Shown piece by piece: positions 18,178 through 25,737 of a DNA stretch of 64,000 bases (position 1 is its first letter; every line of letters starts with the position of its first letter). Below the pieces are notes generated by a model. That model did no database searches and was not told the DNA's origin. It worked only from the letters and a program-made list of their open reading frames with translations. Source of the stretch: Rhodothermus bifroesti (lineage in GTDB: Bacteria; Bacteroidota; Rhodothermia; Rhodothermales; Rhodothermaceae); assembly GCF_017908595.1 (NCBI RefSeq), contig NZ_JAGKTL010000001.1:789001-853000 (forward strand), written 5' to 3'. The position numbers and the translations under genes were made by a program.

Positions 18178-20814
18178 TCAGGTTACCGGCTCAGCCTCGA
18201 CCTGGGCGATCTTCTCAAAGACCAACCCAGAACCATCGGGTGCCACATCGATCCGGATCAGATCGCCTTCGGTAAACAGACCAGAGAGAATCTCTTCAGC
18301 CAGTTTGTTGGTGATTTCCCGCTGAATTACCCGCTTGAGCGGCCGTGCACCAAAGACCGGATCAAAACCGTGCTGGGCCAACCAATCTTTGGCTGCATCG
18401 CTCAGTTCTAGTTTAAGCTTATGGCTCCGCGCTGCCAGTTGCTGGATCCGCGCAAACTGGATCTCGACGATTTGACGGATCTCTTCGTGGCCCAGAGGCC
18501 GGAAGACAATGATTTCATCGATCCGGTTCAAAAACTCAGGCCGCAGCCGCTGCCGCAAAAGCTGGAGGATTTCCTCGCGCATCCGCTCGTAGGCCTGCGG
18601 AGGTACCTTTCCGTCAAAGGCATCGATGCGCTCGCGGATCAGCTCCGAGCCCAGGTTACTGGTCATGATGATGAGGGTATTTCGGAAGTCGGCTGTGCGG
18701 CCTTTATTATCCGTTAGCCGACCATCGTCGAGTACTTGAAGCAAAATGTTAAAGACTTCTGGATGTGCCTTTTCGATCTCATCGAGCAAAATGACCGCAT
18801 AAGGACGGCGCCGCACAGCTTCGGTAAGCTGGCCACCTTCTTCGTAGCCAACGTACCCCGGCGGCGCACCGATCAAACGGCTGACCGAGTGGCGCTCCTG
18901 ATATTCGCTCATATCGATGCGGATCATCGCATTCTCATCGTTGAAAAGCGCCTCGGCCAGCGCTTTGGCAAGCTCAGTTTTGCCGACTCCCGTTGAGCCT
19001 AGAAAGATAAACGATCCAATAGGCCGGTTCGGCTCCTGGAGCCCGGCGCGGCCGCGCCGCACGGCGTTCGCCACGGCCGAGATGGCCTCGGGCTGTCCGA
19101 CCACCCGCTTGGACAGCTCCTCTTCGAGCCGCAGCAGCTTTTCGCGCTCGCTTTCGAGCAGCCTGGCCACCGGAATGCCTGTCCAGCGCGCCACGATCTC
19201 AGCAACGTCTTCTGCGGTCACCTCTTCTTTTAGTAAAGCGCCATTTTTTTGAACTGCTGCTAGCTCTTCTTGGGCTTGCTTAAGCTGTTTTTCTAGCTCA
19301 GGAATGCGGCCGTAGCGGATCTCGGCCACGCGGCCGTACTCACCCTGCCGCTCCAGTTGCTCCGATTCGATCCGGAGCTGTTCGATTTCTTCCTTGATGC
19401 TCCGAATGCGCTGGATCAGCTCTTTTTCCTGCTGCCAGCGCGCCCGGAGCGCCCGCCGCTGCTCTTCGAGGTTGGCGAGCTGCTCGTTGATCGCCTTGAG
19501 CTTCTCCTGATCGTTGTCGCGCTTGACGGCCTCCCGTTCGATTTCGAGCTGGCGGATCTGCCGCTCGAGCTGGTCCAGCTCTTCGGGCATCGAGTCGATC
19601 TCGATCCGCAGCCGGGCGGCCGCCTCGTCGATCAGGTCGATGGCCTTGTCCGGCAGATGCCGGTCGGTGATGTAGCGGTGCGAGAGTTCGGCGGCGGCGA
19701 TCAGCGCGCCGTCGGTGATGCGCACGCCGTGGTGCACCTCGTAGCGATCCTTGATGCCGCGCAGGATCGAGATCGTGTCTTCCACCGACGGTTCCTCGAC
19801 GAGCACGGGCTGGAAGCGCCGCTCCAGCGCCTTGTCCTTTTCGATGTATTTCCGGTACTCGTCGAGCGTCGTGGCGCCGATCACGCGGATCTCACCCCGC
19901 GCCAGCGCCGGCTTCAGGATGTTGGCGGCATCGACGGCCCCCTCGGCGGCACCGGCACCCACCACCGTGTGCAGCTCGTCGATGAACAGGATCACCTGGC
20001 CTTCGGAGGCCGCCGCCTCGCGGACGACCGCCTTCAGCCGCTCCTCGAATTCACCCCGATACTTGGCACCGGCCAGCAGGGCACCCATGTCGAGCGCCAC
20101 GATGCGCCGGTCCTTGAGGCTTTCGGGCACGTCGCCCTGCACGATGCGCAGCGCCAGCCCTTCGACGATGGCCGTCTTACCGACGCCGGCCTCACCGACC
20201 AGCACTGGGTTGTTCTTCATCCGGCGCGAGAGGATCTGGAGCACGCGCCGGATCTCTTCGTCGCGACCGATGACGGGATCCAGTTTGCCCTTGCGGGCCA
20301 GCTCCGTCAGGTCGCGACCGTAGCGCTTGAGTGCCTCGTAGCGCTCCTCGGCATGGGGATCCGTTACGCGCTGGCTACCCCGAACGTCTTTCAGCACGTT
20401 CAGAATTTTTTCCTTCGTGACCCCTTGGTCCCGAAGGGCCTGCCCAACCTCTGTAGGACTTTCAGCCAGGGCAATGAGCAAATGCTCGGTCGAAACGTAC
20501 TCGTCCTTAAGCAAATCAGCTTCGGCTAGGGCCCGGTCGAACACTTTTTTGAGATCACTACCCAGGTACTGACCCGAGACCGAAGCCCCATGCACGACAG
20601 GCAACTTGGCCAGCGCCTGATCTGCCTTGGTGTTTAAATACGCTAAGCTGGCTCCAAGGCGCTGCAAGATGGAAACGACCGTGCCTTGAGGATCGCTCAG
20701 CAACGCCTTGAGCAGGTGCGGGGGCTCCAACGCTTGATGGTTTTTTTGAGCAGCAAGCTCTAAGGCCTGCTGCACGGCTTCTTGAGCCTTTACGGTAAAC
20801 TTTTGCAGGTTCAT
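18178..20814 (-). CDS. clpB: ATP-dependent disaggregase ClpB, with mosaic base composition
   Basis: An 878-residue Hsp100 chaperone that, with DnaK, rescues aggregated proteins. Domains in order: N-domain (1-145, two Clp-N repeats), NBD1 with Walker [15 protein letters not shown] and [12 protein letters not shown], coiled-coil middle domain (about 400-530, [19 protein letters not shown]), NBD2 with Walker [15 protein letters not shown] and [20 protein letters not shown], and the C-terminal D2 small domain. Nothing is missing. The base composition is odd. The DNA encoding roughly residues 158-460 and 536-598 is strongly GC-rich (44 of 60 bases in 19681-19740) while other parts are not (25 of 60 in 18721-18780). 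This suggests partial replacement by a homologous allele from a GC-richer relative. No CIRCE-like element was seen upstream. Confidence 0.97.
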   Translation of the reverse strand: MNLQKFTVKAQEAVQQALELAAQKNHQALEPPHLLKALLSDPQGTVVSILQRLGASLAYLNTKADQALAKLPVVHGASVSGQYLGSDLKKVFDRALAEADLLKDEYVSTEHLLIALAESPTEVGQALRDQGVTKEKILNVLKDVRGSQRVTDPHAEERYEALKRYGRDLTELARKGKLDPVIGRDEEIRRVLQILSRRMKNNPVLVGEAGVGKTAIVEGLALRIVQGDVPESLKDRRIVALDMGALLAGAKYRGEFEERLKAVVREAAASEGQVILFIDELHTVVGAGAAEGAVDAANILKPALARGEIRVIGATTLDEYRKYIEKDKALERRFQPVLVEEPSVEDTISILRGIKDRYEVHHGVRITDGALIAAAELSHRYITDRHLPDKAIDLIDEAAARLRIEIDSMPEELDQLERQIRQLEIEREAVKRDNDQEKLKAINEQLANLEEQRRALRARWQQEKELIQRIRSIKEEIEQLRIESEQLERQGEYGRVAEIRYGRIPELEKQLKQAQEELAAVQKNGALLKEEVTAEDVAEIVARWTGIPVARLLESEREKLLRLEEELSKRVVGQPEAISAVANAVRRGRAGLQEPNRPIGSFIFLGSTGVGKTELAKALAEALFNDENAMIRIDMSEYQERHSVSRLIGAPPGYVGYEEGGQLTEAVRRRPYAVILLDEIEKAHPEVFNILLQVLDDGRLTDNKGRTADFRNTLIIMTSNLGSELIRERIDAFDGKVPPQAYERMREEILQLLRQRLRPEFLNRIDEIIVFRPLGHEEIRQIVEIQFARIQQLAARSHKLKLELSDAAKDWLAQHGFDPVFGARPLKRVIQREITNKLAEEILSGLFTEGDLIRIDVAPDGSGLVFEKIAQVEAEPVT

Positions 20815-20916
20815 CGGTTAAATCCCAAGGTTTTGCGCTACCTGACACGTTGTCTGGCTTGTGCATGGCCGATGGTTTCACGAAAAATGTACCGATTGAC
20901 AGGATGGCAGAATCGC

Positions 20917-23022
20917 TCAGCTGGTGTGCAAGCGAGCGCGTAGCAACCGGGCGGAATTGCCCAGAATGCCCAGATCTGGCAGCGACTGGGCGGCCGCCGC
21001 CAGCACGGGTGGCAGATAGCCCAGCGCGGCGAGCGTGACTCCGACCAGGTTGTAGAGTGCCGTAAAACCGAGGTTGACGGCAATGGTGCGGCGTGTGCGT
21101 CGGGCCAGCCGGAACAGGGCGGGCAGCTGGCGCCAGTCGTCGCGGAGCAGCACGAGGGCGGCCGTGTCGAGCGCCACGTCGGTGCCCGAGCCCATGGCGA
21201 TGCCCACGTCGGCCTGCATGAGGGCCGGGGCGTCGTTGACGCCGTCGCCGATCATCACGACCGTGTGGCCCCGGGCCTGGTATTCCCGGACGATGCGGAT
21301 CTTGTCGTCGGGCAGCAGGCCGGCCCGGCAGCGCAGGCCCAGCCGGCGGGCCAGCGGTTCGGCCGCGCGGGGATGATCGCCGGTGAGCAGTTCCAGATGG
21401 TGCACGCCCAGCGCTCGGAGTGCCTCCAGCGCCTCGCGGAGGCCCGGCCGCTCGGTGTCGGCAGCGGCCAGCAGCGCAGCCGGTCGGCCGTCCACTTCCA
21501 TGAGAATGAGCGTTTTGCCCTCGGCCGCCAGCCGGGCAGCTTCCGGGAAGGCGTCGGGTTCGGACAGCCGCCGCAGGCGCACCCGGTGGCCGTCGATGCG
21601 GGCTTCGATGCCGATGCCCGGCAACGGACGGGCTTCGTCGGGGCGACGTAACGGCAGGCCGCGTGTGCGCGCCGCTTCGCGAATGGCTTCGGCCAGCGGA
21701 TGCTCCGAGGCGTACTCGGCCGTGGCGGCCAGCGCCAGCAGCGCGTCCGGCGCCTGACCGTCGAGCGGCACCAGGTCGGTGAGCCGGGGACGGCCAAGCG
21801 TGAGCGTGCCGGTTTTGTCGATCAGGACCACGTCGGCGCGGGCCAGCGCTTCCAGGTAACGGCCGCCTTTGATCACAACCCCCTGGCGGGCGGCCGCCCC
21901 AATAGCAGCCAGCACAGCCACAGGCGTAGCCAGGGCAAACGCACAGCTGCAGGCCACGACGAGGACCGCTACGGTGGCCATCACATCGCCGCGCAGCAGG
22001 TAGGTACCCAGTGCCAAGGCCGCCACCACCGGCAGATAGTAGGCCGAAAAGCGATCGGCCAGGCGCTCGGTGGCGCTTCGGTTTGCCTCGGCGGTTTCGA
22101 CCAGGTGCAGGATGCGGCCGAACGTGGTAGCAGCGCCCGTGCGGGTGGCCTTCAGGCGCAGGTAGCCCTGGCGAACGAGCGAGGCGGCCAGCACGGCATC
22201 GCCCGGACCCACCTCGGCGGGCATCGACTCGCCTGTGAGCGCCGCGGTGTCGAGCGTGGCCGTTCCTTCCAGCACTTCGCCGTCGACCGGCACGCGCTCG
22301 CCCGGACGCACCAGCACCACGTCGCCCGGCTGCACGGCTTCGGCGGGCACTTCGAGCAGCTCGCCGTCGCGCTCCACGCGGGCCGTACGCGGCATCAGTC
22401 GGTTCAGCCCCCGCAATGCGCTTCGGGCCTGCTCCGTCGTGAAGCGCTCTACGTAGTCGCCGACCCGCATGAAGAAGACTACGACGGCAGCTGTGGGCCA
22501 TTCGCCAATAAGTAGCGCAGCCAGTGCCCCTACGCTCATGAGCGTGTAGGCCAGAATGCGCCCCTGAAGCAACGCCTGCACCACCTGACGGAACACCGGA
22601 TAGCCCATCAAGACAACCAGCGCAATCCCGACAGGCAAGGGTACGCGGGCGGTGAGCTCCTCAAAGAGTCCCAGCCATTCGCCCAGCACCACGACCGTCA
22701 GCACGGCGCCAAACAGAAAGGCCAGCAGGCCGGCCACGCGACGCGCCGGGGGCGCAGTCGGTGCAGGCGTTTCGGTGCGGGGTACCCGATAGCCGGCGGC
22801 CTCGACGGCCCGGCGGAGGGCGTCCGGCTCCGGCGGGTGGGCCGGATCCAGCTCCAGCACCGCCTTTTGCGCCGCCAGCAGCACCTCGACGCGGCAGACG
22901 CCCGGCACCTGCTCGAGCGCCCGGGCCACGTGGCGCGCGCATTCGGCGCAGTCCATGCCTTCGACGGGTAGCTCGATCGTCTTCATGGCACGTTGTAGTT
23001 TCATGGCACGTTGTAGTTTCAT
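20917..23022 (-). CDS. Heavy-metal P1B-type ATPase with a CSC membrane motif (probable Cd/Pb/Zn exporter)
   Basis: A metal-exporting P-type ATPase of about 690-701 residues. Order: an N-terminal HMA domain (VEGMDCAECARHV), a Pro/Ala linker, membrane segments, the actuator (TGESMPAE), transmembrane 6 with VVACSCAFALATP, the phosphorylation site DKTGTLTLG, the hinge GDGVNDAPAL, and the last helices with LYN and QSLPDLGILGNS. The membrane site is CSC, not the common CPC or SPC. The last helix lacks the MxxSS of copper pumps. The CmtR-like regulator directly upstream suggests Cd(II)/Pb(II). Three in-frame ATGs (23022, 23004, 22986) come from a tandem 18-bp duplication; 22986 fits the family N-terminus best, whereas 23022 overlaps the regulator's stop. 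The gene is GC-rich (43 of 60 bases in 22261-22320) compared with the gene upstream. Confidence 0.9.
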   Translation of the reverse strand: MKLQRAMKLQRAMKTIELPVEGMDCAECARHVARALEQVPGVCRVEVLLAAQKAVLELDPAHPPEPDALRRAVEAAGYRVPRTETPAPTAPPARRVAGLLAFLFGAVLTVVVLGEWLGLFEELTARVPLPVGIALVVLMGYPVFRQVVQALLQGRILAYTLMSVGALAALLIGEWPTAAVVVFFMRVGDYVERFTTEQARSALRGLNRLMPRTARVERDGELLEVPAEAVQPGDVVLVRPGERVPVDGEVLEGTATLDTAALTGESMPAEVGPGDAVLAASLVRQGYLRLKATRTGAATTFGRILHLVETAEANRSATERLADRFSAYYLPVVAALALGTYLLRGDVMATVAVLVVACSCAFALATPVAVLAAIGAAARQGVVIKGGRYLEALARADVVLIDKTGTLTLGRPRLTDLVPLDGQAPDALLALAATAEYASEHPLAEAIREAARTRGLPLRRPDEARPLPGIGIEARIDGHRVRLRRLSEPDAFPEAARLAAEGKTLILMEVDGRPAALLAAADTERPGLREALEALRALGVHHLELLTGDHPRAAEPLARRLGLRCRAGLLPDDKIRIVREYQARGHTVVMIGDGVNDAPALMQADVGIAMGSGTDVALDTAALVLLRDDWRQLPALFRLARRTRRTIAVNLGFTALYNLVGVTLAALGYLPPVLAAAAQSLPDLGILGNSARLLRARLHTS

Positions 23023-23034
23023 GGCACGTTGTAG
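22984..23034 (-). repeat. 18-bp tandem repeat duplicating a stop/start overlap
   Basis: The unit catggcacgttgtagttt occurs at 22984-23001 and 23002-23019, with a partial third copy at 23020-23034 (2.8 copies). On the minus strand each unit contains the ATG preceded by the same bases. The copy nearest the regulator also supplies its TGA stop. The repeat therefore adds MKLQRA units to the ATPase N-terminus or offers three alternative starts. Confidence 0.95.
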
Positions 23035-23354
23035 CGTGTGCAGTGATAAACGCCTCGGGCTACGTCGGCCAGCACCTGTTCGGCCAGCTGCAGCAGCTCG
23101 GCGATGCGCTCGTCGCTGAGCCGGTAGACCACGAAGCGCCCCCGACGGCTGCGCCGCACCAGCCCGCAGTCGAGCAGGCAGCGCAGGTGGTTAGAAACAT
23201 TAGGTTGCGTGAGTCCCGTGGCCTCTACCAAGGCCGTGACCGTTTGCGGCCCCTGGCGTAGCACCTCGAGAAGAACCAGCCGCGACGGATCGGCAAAACC
23301 CCGGAAAAGTTTGGCTTTGAGGGCAACAGCCGTTGATGCTTTTTCTAAAAGCAT
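23019..23354 (-). CDS. ArsR/SmtB-family metal sensor, CmtR-like
   Basis: A 111-residue winged-helix repressor. The ATG at 23354 is chosen because the longer TTG start at 23381 falls inside the likely operator. The helix-turn-helix reads VTALVEATGLTQPNVSNHL and the wing RRGRFVVYRLS. The recognition helix carries Cys59 and Cys63 (HLRCLLDCGLV), and a further Cys105 lies near the C-terminus. This C-x3-C plus C-terminal Cys pattern is that of mycobacterial CmtR, a Cd(II)/Pb(II) sensor (Cys57, Cys61, Cys102), and not the ELCVCDL site of arsenic sensors. The stop overlaps the ATPase start (ATGA). It probably represses its own operon until metal binds. Confidence 0.9.
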   Translation of the reverse strand: MLLEKASTAVALKAKLFRGFADPSRLVLLEVLRQGPQTVTALVEATGLTQPNVSNHLRCLLDCGLVRRSRRGRFVVYRLSDERIAELLQLAEQVLADVARGVYHCTRYNVP

Positions 23355-23374
23355 TGCAGGATTTTTAAATTTAC

Positions 23375-23394
23375 ATATCAAAATTTAATGATAT
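23375..23394 (-). promoter_or_regulatory. Palindromic operator of the CmtR-like repressor
   Basis: A perfect inverted repeat, atatca at 23375-23380 and tgatat at 23389-23394, with an 8-base AT spacer. It lies 20 bases upstream of the regulator's ATG in an AT-rich stretch that would also hold the promoter. Sites of this size and AT-rich make-up are typical for ArsR/SmtB repressors. Assignment is by position and symmetry. Confidence 0.65.
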
Positions 23395-23441
23395 AAAAAT
23401 AATAACGCAAGTAGTAAATGCAGGCTTAATGACAATGCATG

Positions 23442-24779
23442 TTACCCTTCTGGGAAAGTCCAACCGTTGTGGTAGGTGGGGCGCACGTAAGCTTGGGCTT
23501 CAGGGTCGTCGAGGATCTGTTTTCGTGCAGCGTCCCAGCGCAGCATGCGTCCGGTGCGATACGCAATGTTGCCCAAATGCGCGTTCACGGCAGCAACGGC
23601 GCCGGCGTGCACGTCGCAGGCTAAGCGAGTGGGGTCGTTGGCCTTGATCGCTTCGATAAAGTTTTGCACATGAAAAGCCAGGTAGTCCCCCTGGCGGGTT
23701 TGGCGTGGCATGGCTTCCATGCGGTAGACACGCCGACCATCTTTCAGGTCAGTTTCTGGGAGGAGTTCCCAGCCATCGCGGTTGACGACGAGCGTTCCGT
23801 TGTTGCCGATGAAAGCGATGCCTTCGCTACGGCCGTAGTTGCCGCCGTCGATACCGGTAGCGTGTTCCCACAGGAGCGTAAACGTGTCGTAGGCAAAGAG
23901 GGCCTGTAGTGTGTCGGGGGTTTCGGAGGCGTCGTCGGGGTAGCCGAGCTTGCCACCGCTGGCCTGAACGGTTCGAGGCGCCTCGGCGTGCATAGCCCAT
24001 AGGGCAATGTCCAGCTCGTGCACCCCCCAGTCTGTCATCAGACCTCCAGCATAGTCCCAGAACCAGCGGAAGTTGAAGTGAAAGCGGTTGGGGTTAAAGG
24101 GGCGAAGGGGGGCAGGTCCTAGCCACAGGCGATAGTCTACGCCAGGAGGAGGGTCTCCGTCGGGTTGCACGGGGATGGGTTTCATCCAGCCTTGATAGGC
24201 CCAGGCTTTGACCAGGCGGATGCGCCCTAAGGCACCGGACCGAACCAGCGCGACGGCTTGTGCATAATGCGGTCCGCTGCGTTGCCACTGGCCCACCTGA
24301 ACAATGCGTCCGGTCCGGCGAACGGCAGCTTCCATCGCCTGACATTCTGCAATCGAGTTGGCCAGGGGTTTTTCGACGTAGACATGCTTACCGGCCTCGA
24401 CGGCATCGACGAGCATGCGGCAGTGCCAGTGATCGGGCGTAGCAATGATTACCAGATCGAGGTCTGGATCTTCAAGCAGGCGGCGGTAGTCGGAAAATAC
24501 GCGCGGGGCGCGTCCGCGAAGTTGTTCCAGTTCGTTTGCGCGGCGTTGAAGCACGCGGGCATCTACGTCACACAAGGCTAAAGCTTCAACTTCCGGCACG
24601 CCCAGGTGGGCGCGGAGGTTGGTCCAGCCCATGCCGTTACACCCAATAACGCCTACATTCAGGCGCTCGCTCGGCGGTGCCCAGGGTTTGCGGGCGAGGG
24701 CTTCTAAAGAAGGCCAACCCAATAGGCCAGAGCCGACCAGCAGTGTTTGCTGCAAGAACGTGCGGCGGGAGGTAGACAT
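23442..24779 (-). CDS. Tat-exported Gfo/Idh/MocA-family oxidoreductase
   Basis: A 445-residue NAD(P)-dependent oxidoreductase. The N-terminus has a twin-arginine signal (SRRTFLQQTLLVGSGLLG), so the enzyme is folded with its cofactor in the cytoplasm and exported. The Rossmann fold starts at LNVGVIGCNGMGW. The family motif VEKPLANS and DHWHCRMLVDAVEAGKHV follow, and the C-terminal domain has YAGGLMTDWGVHELDIALWAM. Members act on sugars, inositols or their derivatives; the substrate cannot be read from sequence. It is monocistronic, separated from the GC-rich metal unit by an AT-rich gap and from the TPP riboswitch by a divergent region with a palindrome at 24792-24805. Confidence 0.88.
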   Translation of the reverse strand: MSTSRRTFLQQTLLVGSGLLGWPSLEALARKPWAPPSERLNVGVIGCNGMGWTNLRAHLGVPEVEALALCDVDARVLQRRANELEQLRGRAPRVFSDYRRLLEDPDLDLVIIATPDHWHCRMLVDAVEAGKHVYVEKPLANSIAECQAMEAAVRRTGRIVQVGQWQRSGPHYAQAVALVRSGALGRIRLVKAWAYQGWMKPIPVQPDGDPPPGVDYRLWLGPAPLRPFNPNRFHFNFRWFWDYAGGLMTDWGVHELDIALWAMHAEAPRTVQASGGKLGYPDDASETPDTLQALFAYDTFTLLWEHATGIDGGNYGRSEGIAFIGNNGTLVVNRDGWELLPETDLKDGRRVYRMEAMPRQTRQGDYLAFHVQNFIEAIKANDPTRLACDVHAGAVAAVNAHLGNIAYRTGRMLRWDAARKQILDDPEAQAYVRPTYHNGWTFPEG

Positions 24780-24791
24780 AAGGCGTCTGCG

Positions 24792-24805
24792 TTTGGTTTA
24801 CCAAA
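24792..24805 (-). promoter_or_regulatory. Candidate operator for the Gfo/Idh/MocA gene
   Basis: tttggt and accaaa flank a 2-base spacer, giving a perfectly symmetric 14-bp site 12 bases upstream of the start codon. TGGT-N-ACCA-type palindromes are used by several GntR- and LacI-like repressors. No matching regulator is encoded beside it, so this is a candidate only. Confidence 0.4.
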
Positions 24806-24876
24806 ACATACAACGTAAGCCCACTGCTTACAAGTCGGGATCCTTAGCCAGATAATCGCTGTAAGCCCCAAAAGGC

Positions 24877-24966
24877 GAAGCTAGGGGTGCCCGGCTTTAA
24901 AGCAAGCTGGGCTGAGAGCATACCCTTTGAACCTGATCCGGGTCATACCGGCGTAGGGAAGGCTTC
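24877..24966 (+). ncRNA. TPP riboswitch (THI element)
   Basis: The conserved thi-box sequence is plain: ggggtgcc near 24884, gctgagagcataccctttg, gaacctgatccgggtcatac and cggcgtagggaag. The closing helix P1 pairs gaagc (24877-24881) with gcttc (24962-24966). The aptamer binds thiamine pyrophosphate and lies 60 bases before tenA. No clear terminator hairpin is visible between the aptamer and the start codon, so control may be at translation. It would lower expression of tenA and the MFS gene when TPP is plentiful. Confidence 0.97.
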
Positions 24967-25025
24967 GGTTTGCGGCCAGGCTTTTCCTGCATTCGCCTCT
25001 CCTTTCCTAAACTCTCTAAGGTGCT

Positions 25026-25736
25026 ATGGCAAAGACAGAAACTATCGAACGAGTTTTCACCGTGCCTCCCTTTGCACAGGCATGTTTGGAAGCTGCTGCC
25101 GAGGCTTGGGGTGCTTCATTTCGGCATCCGTTCGTACGGGCTCTGGCCGAGGGTACGCTTGACGCAGAGCGATTTCGCTTCTATCAGATGCAAGATGCGC
25201 GCTACTTAGAGGCTTTCGCCGACGCCTGTAGCCTGATCGCCACGCGGTGCGTGCGTCCGGAAGACAAGCTTTGGTTCATTGAAGCGGCCCGGTTGGCATT
25301 GGTCGTTGAACGCGAATTGCATGCAGGCTATGGACAAAAGCTAGGGTACACGCTCGAAGAGGTAGCCCGTATCGAGCTTACGCCCAATAACCGGGCTTAT
25401 CAAGATCACATGATCGCCACGGCCATGCGTGGCACGCTGGTTGAAGCGGTGGCGGCTGTTACACCTTGCCCGTGGTTGTATATTGAATTAGGGCAGCATT
25501 TGGCGCGTGAACTGGGCACGATTCCTGATACGCATCCCTATGCCGACTGGCTGCGGATGTACAGCAACCCAGCGTTTAACACGTACATGGAAAATCTACT
25601 CGAACGGCTTGAACGCTTTGCCCGTGCAGCCGACGAAGCAGCGCGGGAACGTGCGAAAACAGCCTTTCTCGTGAGTGTACGCTACGAGTGGATGTTTTGG
25701 CAGCAAGCCTGGGAATGCCAACATTGGCCCATTTAA
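25026..25736 (+). CDS. tenA: TenA-family aminopyrimidine aminohydrolase (thiaminase II)
   Basis: A 236-residue all-helical TenA protein that hydrolyses aminomethyl-pyrimidine breakdown products of thiamine to HMP for salvage. Active-site residues are in place: the substrate Asp in RFYQMQDARYLEAF, the catalytic Cys in AVTPCPWLYIELG, YSNPAF, and the C-terminal Glu in SVRYEWMFWQQAWE. It is directly downstream of the TPP riboswitch. An aagg ribosome-binding element precedes the ATG. The MFS gene starts one base after its stop, so the pair forms a salvage-and-uptake operon. No thiamine-biosynthesis gene accompanies it in this window. Confidence 0.94.
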   Translation: MAKTETIERVFTVPPFAQACLEAAAEAWGASFRHPFVRALAEGTLDAERFRFYQMQDARYLEAFADACSLIATRCVRPEDKLWFIEAARLALVVERELHAGYGQKLGYTLEEVARIELTPNNRAYQDHMIATAMRGTLVEAVAAVTPCPWLYIELGQHLARELGTIPDTHPYADWLRMYSNPAFNTYMENLLERLERFARAADEAARERAKTAFLVSVRYEWMFWQQAWECQHWPI

Positions 25737-25737
25737 T

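Noticed and set aside
19357-20529. A 390-codon plus-strand frame antisense to clpB
   Set aside because: It lies wholly within a well-identified gene in the GC-rich part, where stop codons are rare by chance; it has no recognisable domain or start signal.
20558-22501. A 647-codon minus-strand frame overlapping clpB and the P1B ATPase
   Set aside because: It is a different frame of GC-rich coding DNA; the translation is dominated by Arg, Gly, Ala and Pro with no domain, while both overlapped genes have complete motifs.
23355-23381. Upstream TTG start for the CmtR-like regulator
   Set aside because: It begins inside the palindromic operator; the ATG at 23354 gives the normal ArsR length.
24811-24831. 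gtaagc/gcttac 6-bp inverted repeat upstream of the TPP riboswitch
   Set aside because: It is short, and lies in a promoter region without T-run or known protein site; likely chance.
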